Assembly: GCA_007119305.1 (NCBI GenBank)
Contig: SKPY01000018.1
Coordinates: forward strand, 1-10,035
Direction: 5' to 3'
DNA: 10,035 nt
DNA from: Nitriliruptorales bacterium
Lineage (GTDB): Bacteria > Actinomycetota > Nitriliruptoria > Euzebyales > Egibacteraceae
The notes beneath the pieces were generated by a model. It ran no database searches and was not told the origin of the DNA. It was given only the letters and a program-made list of their open reading frames with translations. A program made the translations under genes and the position numbers. Below are positions 1 through 7,333 of this stretch, in pieces (the stretch's first letter is position 1; every line of letters starts with the position of its first letter).

Positions 1-1052
<1,052 letters not shown>

Positions 1053-1135
1053 GCGCCTGCCCCTTCCACGTCCTCGGCGGGCTCATCGTAGTGCTTCCGG
1101 CCGGCGACCGGGCGGCGCAGCAGGCATAGGCCGAC

Positions 1136-2455
1136 CTAGGCTGACTGGCCCTTGCGGTAGCGCATGCCATCAGCTGCGGGCATGCGCAATCGTTGAGTGG
1201 CGAAGGCGAGCACGACGAGGGTCGTCACGTGCGGGGTGAAGAAGATGAACTGCCGCGGAACCGCGTCGGTCGTGAGCCACCAGAACCCGAACACGGCAGC
1301 GACCGCGACGAGCGCGAGGGCCTTGCCGAGCGACCGCCGCCAGACCATGTAGGCCGCGGCGAGGAGCAGCGCGATCGCGACGAAGAGGAGCAGTCCGTGG
1401 ACCGCGGTCTCGTCGCGGAGCTGGAGGGCGCTCGCATAGCCGAAGATGCTCGCTGCCGCAGCCGCTCCCCCCGGCCGCCAGTTGCCGAAGATCATCGCCG
1501 CAAGCCCGATGAACCCGCGGCCACCGGTCTGCCCCTCGCGGTAGATCCCCGCCGCCTCCAGGACGAGGATCGCCCCACCGAGCCCCGCGAGCGCGCCCGA
1601 GATCGTGACCCCGATGTACTTCATCGTGTAGACGGGCACGCCGACGGACTCGGCGGCGACCGGGTGCTCGCCGACCGAGCGCATGCGCAGGCCGAGCGGC
1701 GTGCCCCACAGCAGGTACCAGCTCACGAAGATGAGCGCGATCGACAGCACGATCAGCCAGCTCATGTTGGTCGTCAGCGCCCGCAGGATGGCCGCGACGT
1801 CCGCGACGATGAAGACCCGGGTCCGTTCGAGCCAGCCGAACAGGTCCGGGGTCTGCCAGCCGAAGATCTGGCCGCCGGCCAGGAACGGCACGTCCATGCG
1901 CCCGACGCGCTCGGCGATGCGGGGCGACTGGGTTGCGCCACCACCGCTGCCGGGCGGGTACGCGATGACGCTCAGGAACCGCGCGACGCCGCCGGCGAGG
2001 ATGTTGATCGCAACGCCCGAGACGATGTGGTCGACCCCGAACGTCACGGTGGCAAGCGCGTGCAGGAGACCGCCGGCCGCGCCCCCGAGGACAGCGCCCA
2101 GCACACCCCACCAGGGTCCGTAGAGCCACGCGATGTAGGCGCCGAACCAGGTCCCGAGGATCATCATGCCCTCGAGGCCGATGTTCACGACGCCGACACG
2201 CTCGGCGAACACGCCGCCGAGCCCCGCGAGCATGATCGGCGCGCCCAGCCGGATGGCGGCGGCGAACGTCCCGCTCGACGTGAGCTCCGGCGCCCCGGTG
2301 AGCCGGCCGATCGCGGCGATGAGGATGAGCGCGCCACCAGCGATGAGCAGCGTGCGGCCGAGTCGACCGAGCCGCCTGCCGGTCTCCTCCAGGTCGCTGG
2401 GGGGGGACGGCAGGCCGTGCCCACCGATCGGCGCCCCCATCGAGGACTCGCTCAC
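1136..2455 (-). CDS. ABC importer permease, NupQ/YufQ-like (nucleoside type)
   Basis: Second membrane subunit of the BMP-family importer; with the neighbouring permease it forms the transport channel. The 439-residue protein is mostly hydrophobic helices. It carries the family motifs VGVVNIGLEGMM (about 87-98), VDHIVSGVAINIL (about 141-153), GEHPVAAESVGVPVYTMKYIG (about 262-282, the coupling loop that contacts the ATPase) and GRGFIGLAAMIFGNWRPGG (about 312-330). It is longer than Bacillus NupQ (about 320 residues). The extra length is a hydrophilic N-terminus of about 30 residues, a loop of about 60 residues after residue 165, and added C-terminal hydrophobic segments after about 370. The start is GTG at 2455 with GAGGAGGTGG six or so bases upstream; this GTG overlaps the TGA of the preceding permease (GTGA), so translation is probably coupled. 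It is the last gene of the operon. The exact substrate cannot be read from the permease. Confidence 0.93.
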   Translation of the reverse strand: MSESSMGAPIGGHGLPSPPSDLEETGRRLGRLGRTLLIAGGALILIAAIGRLTGAPELTSSGTFAAAIRLGAPIMLAGLGGVFAERVGVVNIGLEGMMILGTWFGAYIAWLYGPWWGVLGAVLGGAAGGLLHALATVTFGVDHIVSGVAINILAGGVARFLSVIAYPPGSGGGATQSPRIAERVGRMDVPFLAGGQIFGWQTPDLFGWLERTRVFIVADVAAILRALTTNMSWLIVLSIALIFVSWYLLWGTPLGLRMRSVGEHPVAAESVGVPVYTMKYIGVTISGALAGLGGAILVLEAAGIYREGQTGGRGFIGLAAMIFGNWRPGGAAAAASIFGYASALQLRDETAVHGLLLFVAIALLLAAAYMVWRRSLGKALALVAVAAVFGFWWLTTDAVPRQFIFFTPHVTTLVVLAFATQRLRMPAADGMRYRKGQSA

Positions 2456-3585
2456 CCTGCCACCTCCTCGGTCTCGGTGGCGCCCTCGAGCTCGGCCGCG
2501 ACCTCCTCGGCCTGGCGCTTCTGGATGATCCGATGGGTGACCTCGTAGGCGACGACGACCGACAGGATGATGATGCCCTGGACGATCGTGACGATCTCCT
2601 TCGGGATGGCCTCGAAGTCGAGGATCTGCGACGCGCGGTCGAGGAAGCCGAACAGCAGAGCGGCGAAGGCGATGCCGACCGGGTGGTTGCGGCCGAGCAG
2701 CGCGACGGCGATGCCGGTGAACCCGAGCATGATCGGGAAGTCGATCGTGTAGCGGTGGAAGAACCCGAGGAGCATCGGCATGCCCACGAGGCCGGCGGTG
2801 GCACCTGACAGCAGCATCGTGGTGAGGATCATCTTCTTCGGGTTCACGCCGCTGGCGGCCGCAGCGGTCGCGCTGACGCCGGACACCCGCAGGTCATAGC
2901 CGAAGCGGGTCCGCCAGATGAGCAGGTAGAACACGATCCCGGCGAGGACGGCGAGGATCAGGAAGCTCTGCAGGTCGGACCCGCCGGGCACGTCGACGCC
3001 CAGCGCCTCCAGGACGGGGTTGAGCGACGGCAGCTGCCCGGAGGGTGGGATGTCGGGCGTCTTGATGACGAGGTCTCCGGGGGCGGGCGGTTCCCGGAAG
3101 TAGGCGGCGAGGAGGTAGGCGCCCAGCCCGGTGCCGATAAAGTTCAGCATGATCGTCGAGATGACCTCGTGGACGCCGCGCGTGACCTTGAGCGTGCCGG
3201 CGATACCCGCCCAGCCGGCGCCGACGGCCATCGCGGTGAAGATGATCAGCGCGACGTGCAGCGGGGCAGGCAGGCCCGTGACCACGCCGCCGACCCAGGC
3301 GGCCACGAGCGCCGCGAGCCGGTACTGGCCTTCGACACCGATGTTGAACAGCCCCATCTTGAAACCGAACGCGACGGCCAGGGCCGACAGGTACAGCGGC
3401 ACCGACCGGTTGACGATCGAGATGGCCGAGTCGACCCGTGCGGCGAAGCGGAACATCGCCCCGTACGCGGCCACCGGGCTCTCGCCGATCAGGAGCAGCA
3501 CCGCGCTGGACAGCAGGAGCGCGAAACCGACCGCGACGGTCGGTGCAGCCACGGACAGCAGCACCTTCGACGCCTGCTTGTTCAT
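2452..3585 (-). CDS. ABC importer permease, NupP/YufP-like (nucleoside type)
   Basis: First membrane subunit of the BMP-family importer. The 377-residue protein begins with a membrane segment (about 8-34) and has roughly eight to ten hydrophobic helices. Family motifs seen are MGLFNIGVEGQ (about 77-87), TRGVHEVISTIMLNFIG (about 135-151) and the coupling loop around GVNPKKMILTTMLLSGATAGLVG (about 246-268). The C-terminus (about 355-377) is a soluble, Glu-rich tail. The start is ATG at 3585, with AGGAG about eight bases upstream. Its ATG overlaps the TGA of the ATPase gene (ATGA), and its own TGA overlaps the start of the second permease, so the three genes form one tightly coupled unit. Assignment to the BMP/Nup branch, rather than ribose-type permeases, rests on these motifs together with the adjacent BMP binding protein. 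Confidence 0.94.
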   Translation of the reverse strand: MNKQASKVLLSVAAPTVAVGFALLLSSAVLLLIGESPVAAYGAMFRFAARVDSAISIVNRSVPLYLSALAVAFGFKMGLFNIGVEGQYRLAALVAAWVGGVVTGLPAPLHVALIIFTAMAVGAGWAGIAGTLKVTRGVHEVISTIMLNFIGTGLGAYLLAAYFREPPAPGDLVIKTPDIPPSGQLPSLNPVLEALGVDVPGGSDLQSFLILAVLAGIVFYLLIWRTRFGYDLRVSGVSATAAAASGVNPKKMILTTMLLSGATAGLVGMPMLLGFFHRYTIDFPIMLGFTGIAVALLGRNHPVGIAFAALLFGFLDRASQILDFEAIPKEIVTIVQGIIILSVVVAYEVTHRIIQKRQAEEVAAELEGATETEEVAG

Positions 3586-5135
3586 GCCCCCCGCTCCTGT
3601 GCGGCGCCGGTCATGTACGAGCCGAGCACTTCAGGGGTGACCTCTGCGGGATCGAGCTCGGCCACGAGCGCGCCGCGGAACATCACCCACAACGTATCGG
3701 ACAGCCCGATGAGCTCCTCGAGGTCGGCCGAGATGAGCAGGATCGCCATCCCGGCTGCTCGAGCATCGCGGATCTGCTCCCACACCGCCGCCTGGGCCCC
3801 GACGTCGATGCCGCGCGTGGGGTGAGCGGCAAGCAGCACCCTGGGGCTCGCGGTGAGCTCACGGCCGACGATGAGCTTCTGCTGGTTGCCGCCCGACAGG
3901 GCGTGGGCCATGACGTCGGGCCCGGGCGTGCGCACGTCGAAACCCTCGATGATCTCCTCGGTGCGGGCGTGCGCCCCACCCCGATCGAGCCACAGACCCT
4001 TGGAGAACGGGGGCCGGTCCTGGTGGCCGAGCATCGCGTTCTCCCACAGCGGGAACGGCAACAGCAGGCCCCGCAGCTGGCGATCCTCGGGGATGTAGCC
4101 GAGGCCGGCACCGCGCCGCTGCCGTGTGCCCGTGGTGGTGACGTCCTCATCGGCGAGGCGGACCCGTCCGGCGCTCGGCTCGCGGAGGCCGAGGATGACG
4201 TCCACGAGCTCCTGCTGACCGTTGCCCTCGACACCCGCGATCCCGAGGATCTCTCCTTCGCGAATAACAAGGGAGATGGCGCGCAAGAGGTGCCGGCCGT
4301 CCTCATCGCGCAGCTCGACGTCCTCGACGACGAGACCTTCCCGGTCGGTCACCGTCGACTCCCGCGTCCCCGGGGTGGGCAGCTCACTGCCGACCATGAG
4401 CTCGGCGAGCTGCCGTGCGCTGACCTCACCCTGATCCACGGTCGTCACGGTGTGACCGCCACGCAGGACGGTGATGCGGTCGGCGATCTCGAGGACCTCG
4501 TGGAGCTTGTGCGAGATGAAGATGATCGTGACGCCCTCGGCGCGCAGCTCCCGCAGGTGCTCGAAGAGCTCCTCGACCTCCTGGGGGACGAGCACGCCGG
4601 TCGGTTCGTCGAGGATGAGGATGCGTGCGCCCCGATAGAGGACCTTGATGATCTCGACCCGCTGCTTCTCCCCCACCGACAGCGCCTCGACGAGCCGGTC
4701 CGGGTCAACCGCGGCCCCCTGCGTCTTCGACAGCTCCTGGATGCGGTTCCGGGCGGTGGCGCGGTCGAGGTTCGGGCCACGGCGGGGCTCGAGTCCGAGC
4801 ACCACGTTCTCGAGGACCGTCAGGTTGCCGGCGAGCATGAAGTGCTGGTGCACCATGCCGATGCCGGCGGTGATCGCCTCCTTCGGCGAGCGGAAGTGAA
4901 CCTCGCGGCCCTCCACCTCGATGGTGCCCTCGTCGGGGCGTTGCATCCCGTAGAGGATCTTCATCAAGGTCGACTTGCCGGCTCCGTTCTCGCCGACGAT
5001 GGCGTGGATCTCGCCCGAGACGACCTCGAGGTGGACGTCGTCGTTGGCGACGACGCCGGGGAAGCGCTTGGCGATGCCTTCGAGTCGCACCACGGGAGGG
5101 GCCGCGGCTTGCGTTCCTGCGCGTGTCTGGGCCAC
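3582..5135 (-). CDS. ABC importer ATPase with two nucleotide-binding domains, NupO/YufO-like
   Basis: Cytoplasmic energy subunit of the importer, 517 residues with two fused ATPase domains as in the sugar/nucleoside (CUT2-like) group. Domain 1 is canonical: Walker A GENGAGKST (48-56), Q-loop Gln97, signature LSVGEKQ (152-158), Walker B ILILDEPTG (172-180) and switch His209. Domain 2 is degenerate: the P-loop region reads GVEGNGQQE (301-309) without Lys-Ser/Thr, Walker B reads LLAAHPTRGIDVGA without the catalytic Glu, and the switch His is Ala470. Its signature LSGGNQQK (413-420) is intact. Such asymmetry is usual in this family, so probably only one composite site hydrolyses ATP. The start is GTG at 5135, preceded by GAGGAGGGG at good spacing. 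It lies 31 bases after the lipoprotein gene and overlaps the next permease by 4 bases. Confidence 0.95.
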   Translation of the reverse strand: MAQTRAGTQAAAPPVVRLEGIAKRFPGVVANDDVHLEVVSGEIHAIVGENGAGKSTLMKILYGMQRPDEGTIEVEGREVHFRSPKEAITAGIGMVHQHFMLAGNLTVLENVVLGLEPRRGPNLDRATARNRIQELSKTQGAAVDPDRLVEALSVGEKQRVEIIKVLYRGARILILDEPTGVLVPQEVEELFEHLRELRAEGVTIIFISHKLHEVLEIADRITVLRGGHTVTTVDQGEVSARQLAELMVGSELPTPGTRESTVTDREGLVVEDVELRDEDGRHLLRAISLVIREGEILGIAGVEGNGQQELVDVILGLREPSAGRVRLADEDVTTTGTRQRRGAGLGYIPEDRQLRGLLLPFPLWENAMLGHQDRPPFSKGLWLDRGGAHARTEEIIEGFDVRTPGPDVMAHALSGGNQQKLIVGRELTASPRVLLAAHPTRGIDVGAQAAVWEQIRDARAAGMAILLISADLEELIGLSDTLWVMFRGALVAELDPAEVTPEVLGSYMTGAAQERGA

Positions 5136-5166
5136 GGCCCCTCCTCAGCGTGCGGTGCGCGACCGG

Positions 5167-6291
5167 CTACGGCCGCTCGGGGACCTCGATCTCCCCGTCG
5201 ATGATCTGCTGCTTGTAGTCCTCGAGCTCGTCGACGATGTCATCGACGAACCCGCCGGAAGTAGAGTAGCCGACACCGTCGTCAGCGAGGCCGAACTCCC
5301 GGTAGCCACCCTCGAAACGACCCTCGACGAGCGCCTCGATGGTGTCGTAGACGGCAGTGTCGACGCGCTTCAGCATCGAGGTGAGGATGTAGTCCTGGAC
5401 CTCCTCGGGGGCGGTGAGGTACTGGTCGCTGTCGACACCGATCGCCCAGACCTTGGTGTCGCCGGCCTCCGAGACGTCCTTCGCGGCCTCGAACAGGCCC
5501 GCGCCGGAGCCGCCGGCTGCGTGGTAGACGACGTCCGCGCCCGCGTCGAACTGGCCGAGCGCGACCTCCTGCCCACGGGCCGGGTCAGCGAACCCGGAGA
5601 AGTCCGGCGGCTGGGAGATGTAGGCGATCTCGATCTCGATGTCGGGGTTGACGGCCTGCGCACCGGCGACGAAGCCGGCCTCGAACTTCTGGATGAGGTC
5701 GATCTCCACTCCGCCGATGAAGCCGACGTGGTCGGCCTCGGACTTCAGCGCCGCAGCCGCACCGACGAGGAAGGAGCCCTCGTGCTCGGCGAACAGCAGG
5801 GAGACGACGTTGGAGTCGGCGTCGAGGTCCTCGATGAAGCCGTCGATCAGCCCGTACCTGACGTCGGGGAAGTCCCCGGACGCGGCCTCGATGGAGTCGG
5901 CGAACAGGAAGCCGACGCCGAAGACGAGGTCGAAGCCCTCGCCGGAGATCAGGCGCAGCAGCTCCTCGCGGTTCTCGCCACCCTCATCGGGCTCGAGCTC
6001 ACGGGTGTCGATGTTGAAGTCCTCGATGGCGCGGTCGAGACCCTCCGCCGCCGAGTCGTTGAACGACAGGTCGCCGCGGCCGCCGATGTCGTAGACCATG
6101 CCGACCTCGTAAGGTTCTTCCTCGTCGACGACCTCGTCCTCGTCGACCTCGTCGACCTCGTCGACCTCGTCGACCTCATCCGGCTCGTCGACGACGTCCG
6201 GCTCGTCGACGACGTCGGGTTCGCCGCACGCGCTCGCGATCAGGGCGAACACGCCGATCAAAGCGAGCAGCATCAGTACTTTGCGTGCCAT
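5167..6291 (-). CDS. BMP/PnrA-family substrate-binding lipoprotein (nucleoside importer)
   Basis: Extracellular binding protein that captures substrate, probably a nucleoside, and delivers it to the two permeases. The 374-residue protein has a lipoprotein signal (basic MARK, hydrophobic core 5-19, lipobox ASAC with lipidated Cys22). Residues 24-60 form an acidic linker with 23 Asp/Glu of 37, built from DVVDEP and VDE repeats. The BMP domain starts near residue 61: GRGDLSFND (about 71-79), FGVGFLFADSI (about 124-134), NVVSLLFAEHEGSFLVG (161-177), AGGSGAGLFEAAKD (about 259-272), GVDSDQY (285-291) and TSMLKRVD (304-311). The Phe in the first block and the Asp and Lys in the last two match positions that hold the nucleoside in PnrA. 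The start is ATG at 6291 with AGGAG nine bases upstream. It is the first gene of the operon. The substrate (purine or pyrimidine nucleoside) is inferred from family and from upp next door. Confidence 0.95.
   Translation of the reverse strand: MARKVLMLLALIGVFALIASACGEPDVVDEPDVVDEPDEVDEVDEVDEVDEDEVVDEEEPYEVGMVYDIGGRGDLSFNDSAAEGLDRAIEDFNIDTRELEPDEGGENREELLRLISGEGFDLVFGVGFLFADSIEAASGDFPDVRYGLIDGFIEDLDADSNVVSLLFAEHEGSFLVGAAAALKSEADHVGFIGGVEIDLIQKFEAGFVAGAQAVNPDIEIEIAYISQPPDFSGFADPARGQEVALGQFDAGADVVYHAAGGSGAGLFEAAKDVSEAGDTKVWAIGVDSDQYLTAPEEVQDYILTSMLKRVDTAVYDTIEALVEGRFEGGYREFGLADDGVGYSTSGGFVDDIVDELEDYKQQIIDGEIEVPERP
6139..6174 (-). repeat. Four tandem copies of a 9-base repeat in the lipoprotein linker
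   Basis: On the plus strand the unit CTCGTCGAC occurs four times in a row without mismatch; read on the coding (minus) strand it gives Val-Asp-Glu each time. A nearly matching fifth unit follows at 6175. Nine-base units keep the reading frame if the copy number changes, so linker length could vary between strains without inactivating the gene. Confidence 0.9.
6181..6216 (-). repeat. Two tandem copies of an 18-base repeat in the lipoprotein linker
   Basis: CGGCTCGTCGACGACGTC is repeated exactly at 6181-6198 and 6199-6216. On the coding strand each copy encodes Asp-Val-Val-Asp-Glu-Pro, the first part of the acidic linker directly after the lipidated cysteine. It looks like a recent duplication. 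Confidence 0.9.
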
Positions 6292-6352
6292 AACAGCATT
6301 CTCCTACTCGTGAGGGGATGGCGGAGCCACTCGCCCATGACTGCTACTTCCT

Positions 6353-6391
6353 GGTCAGCACCACTGTGCGCCGCGGCCGCCGTTGCTGACC
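6353..6391 (-). promoter_or_regulatory. Possible leader hairpin of the importer mRNA (8-bp stem)
   Basis: GGTCAGCA at 6353-6360 is the exact reverse complement of TGCTGACC at 6384-6391, with 23 bases between. A second GCTGACC at 6412-6418 could pair with the same partner (7 bp), so two mutually exclusive stems are possible in the lipoprotein mRNA leader about 60 bases before its start codon. The complementarity is seen directly; function as a switch is speculation. Confidence 0.35.
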
Positions 6392-6439
6392 GCGGCAGGA
6401 CGCAGCCCCGAGCTGACCGAGTCGGCGACAGCGCCCATC

Positions 6440-6466
6440 ACGGGCTGCTCGGTCCGAGCAGCCCGT
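6440..6466. promoter_or_regulatory. Perfect 13-1-13 inverted repeat
   Basis: The arms ACGGGCTGCTCGG (6440-6452) and CCGAGCAGCCCGT (6454-6466) are exact reverse complements around a single T at 6453. In RNA it would fold as a GC-rich hairpin with a small loop. There is no T-run on either side, and both flanking genes point away from it, so a simple intrinsic terminator is unlikely. A protein-binding site or a stable leader hairpin of the importer mRNA fits better. It overlaps the 18-base palindrome by two bases. Confidence 0.7.
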
Positions 6467-6482
6467 ACGATCATGATCGTAC
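6465..6482. promoter_or_regulatory. Perfect 18-base palindrome, likely operator
   Basis: GTACGATCATGATCGTAC reads identically on both strands (arms GTACGATCA and TGATCGTAC). Its length, perfect symmetry and place in a divergent control region are typical of an operator for a dimeric helix-turn-helix repressor. The half-site also contains TACGAT, which matches the actinobacterial -10 pattern on both strands, but I found no -35 at the right distance in either direction. The regulator is not encoded in the window. Confidence 0.6.
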
Positions 6483-6523
6483 AACGGCGAAGCGGAGTTT
6501 GGGAGCAAGACTTGCCTTGTTCT

Positions 6524-6553
6524 CATATGCGACGAACCGCCACGTAGCGGCAA
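6524..6553 (-). promoter_or_regulatory. Candidate promoter of the importer operon
   Basis: On the minus strand TTGCCG (6553-6548) and CATATG (6529-6524) are separated by 18 bases, giving a predicted start near 6517 and a leader of about 225 bases that would contain the strong dyads. The -10 match is weak (three of six), so this is only the best candidate seen. Confidence 0.25.
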
Positions 6554-6594
6554 CGTGCCGCCAGCCTGCACGCCGCACCCCACATAGTCCCTCG

Positions 6595-6610
6595 TCCCCC
6601 GATCGGGGGA
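6595..6610. promoter_or_regulatory. Perfect 16-base palindrome upstream of upp promoter
   Basis: TCCCCCGATCGGGGGA is its own reverse complement. It ends 42 bases before the candidate -35 of upp, where an activator or a looping repressor could bind. The G/C-rich arms make chance symmetry more likely than for the 18-base palindrome. Confidence 0.45.
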
Positions 6611-6625
6611 TAAGGTCGAACGGCC

Positions 6626-6638
6626 CCTGACGGTCAGG
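6626..6638. promoter_or_regulatory. 6-1-6 dyad just upstream of upp -35
   Basis: CCTGAC at 6626-6631 and GTCAGG at 6633-6638 are reverse complements around one G. The site sits about 51-63 bases before the predicted upp transcription start, a common position for regulator binding. It is short enough to arise by chance. Confidence 0.3.
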
Positions 6639-6652
6639 ACTGTCTGCTCTCG

Positions 6653-6682
6653 TTGGGCCCGGCGTAACCGGCCCGGTAGCAT
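6653..6682 (+). promoter_or_regulatory. Promoter of upp, predicted leaderless start
   Basis: TTGGGC (6653-6658) and TAGCAT (6677-6682) are separated by 18 bases. TAGCAT fits the actinobacterial TANNNT -10 pattern. Six bases separate it from the A of the upp ATG at 6689, the distance expected if transcription starts exactly on the start codon. The bases before the ATG (ATCCCCGG) offer no ribosome binding site, which agrees with a leaderless mRNA. Confidence 0.6.
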
Positions 6683-6688
6683 CCCCGG

Positions 6689-7306
6689 ATGCTCACCGTT
6701 GCCGAACACCCGCTCGCCGCCCACTGGCTCGCCGAGCTGCGCGACGTGCGCACCCCGCCGGAACGCTTCAGGGTGGCGACCAGACGGCTCGCCACCGTCC
6801 TCGTCATCGAGGCGACGAAGGACCTGGCGACCCGCACCGGCACAGTCACGTCGCCCCTCGCCGAGGCCACCGCCCGCCGGCTCGACGCGACCGTCGTGGC
6901 CGTGCCCATCCTGCGTGCAGGTCTCGGCCTGCTCGACGCCGTGACCGACCTGCTGCCCAACGTGCAGGTCGGCTACGCCGGTCTCGAACGCGACGAGCAG
7001 ACGCTGCAGCCGAGCTCGTACTACCTCAAGGTGCCCGAGCTGAGCGGACGTTCGGTGCTGCTGCTCGACCCCATGCTCGCGACTGGCGGCTCGGCGTCGT
7101 TCGCCTGCCGTCTGCTCGCCGAGCGGGGTGCGTCAGACATCCGCCTCGTCTGCGTGGTTGCCGCGCCCGAGGGCGTCGAGCGGCTCAACAACGACCACCC
7201 GACAGTGCGCGTCGTCACCGGCGCGCTGGATGAGAAGCTGAACGCCGTGGGCTACATCGTGCCCGGGCTCGGCGACTTCGGCGACCGCCTCTTCGGCACC
7301 GAGTAG
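6689..7306 (+). CDS. upp: Uracil phosphoribosyltransferase
   Basis: Converts uracil and PRPP to UMP and pyrophosphate, the main uracil salvage step, in the cytoplasm. At 205 residues it has the usual length for the family (about 208). Motifs seen: HPLAAHWLAELRD near the N-terminus, VPILRAGLG (72-80), the PRPP-binding loop VLLLDPMLATGGSA (123-136), and the uracil-binding C-terminal segment GYIVPGLGDFGDRLFGT (188-204). The start is ATG at 6689, fixed by the N-terminal family match; there is no ribosome binding site, and a well-spaced promoter suggests a leaderless transcript. It is divergent from a nucleoside importer operon, which suggests shared control and a common salvage role: nucleosides taken up and cleaved to uracil would feed this enzyme. 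A nucleoside phosphorylase or hydrolase is not in the window. The gene ends 27 bases from the converging flavin reductase gene, with no clear terminator hairpin between. Confidence 0.97.
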   Translation: MLTVAEHPLAAHWLAELRDVRTPPERFRVATRRLATVLVIEATKDLATRTGTVTSPLAEATARRLDATVVAVPILRAGLGLLDAVTDLLPNVQVGYAGLERDEQTLQPSSYYLKVPELSGRSVLLLDPMLATGGSASFACRLLAERGASDIRLVCVVAAPEGVERLNNDHPTVRVVTGALDEKLNAVGYIVPGLGDFGDRLFGTE

Positions 7307-7333
7307 CTCCAGCGCGACCCGCTCGGCGGCGCG

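Larger units (their letters stand above)
6292..6688. other. Divergent intergenic control region between importer operon and upp
   Basis: This is a 397-base stretch between two divergent genes with no protein-coding region I would defend; open frames through it are read-through of antisense frames. It is locally richer in A/T than the flanking genes around 6480-6530. It holds at least seven dyads, listed separately where strong. The weaker ones are gcaag-a-cttgc at 6505-6515 and gcggca-acg-tgccgc at 6547-6561. Both promoters must lie here. I looked for a purine riboswitch, a T-box and a tRNA and saw none of their conserved cores. Confidence 0.8.

Noticed and set aside
1170..2804. 544-codon minus-strand frame overlapping both permeases
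   Set aside because: It is an Arg/Pro/Ser/Ala-rich out-of-frame translation; the real permeases in other frames have membrane helices and conserved motifs.
3582..4300. Defective second ATPase domain as a mutation
   Set aside because: Loss of the P-loop Lys, Walker B Glu and switch His in the second domain is normal for this ATPase group, so it is not a sign of decay.
3438..5204. 588-codon plus-strand open frame opposite the ATPase gene
   Set aside because: It is an antisense frame kept open by GC-rich codons; the minus strand there encodes an unmistakable two-domain ABC ATPase, and the plus-strand translation shows no family motifs. The same holds for the long plus-strand frames at 24-995, 1193-2548, 3169-3825 and 4975-6630.
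6139..6216. CRISPR-like or mobile repeat array
   Set aside because: The units are contiguous, 9 or 18 bases long, without spacers, and in frame inside the lipoprotein linker.
6440..6466. Intrinsic terminator at the 13-1-13 inverted repeat
   Set aside because: There is no T-run after it on either strand, and both neighbouring genes are transcribed away from this point, so there is no transcript end to serve.
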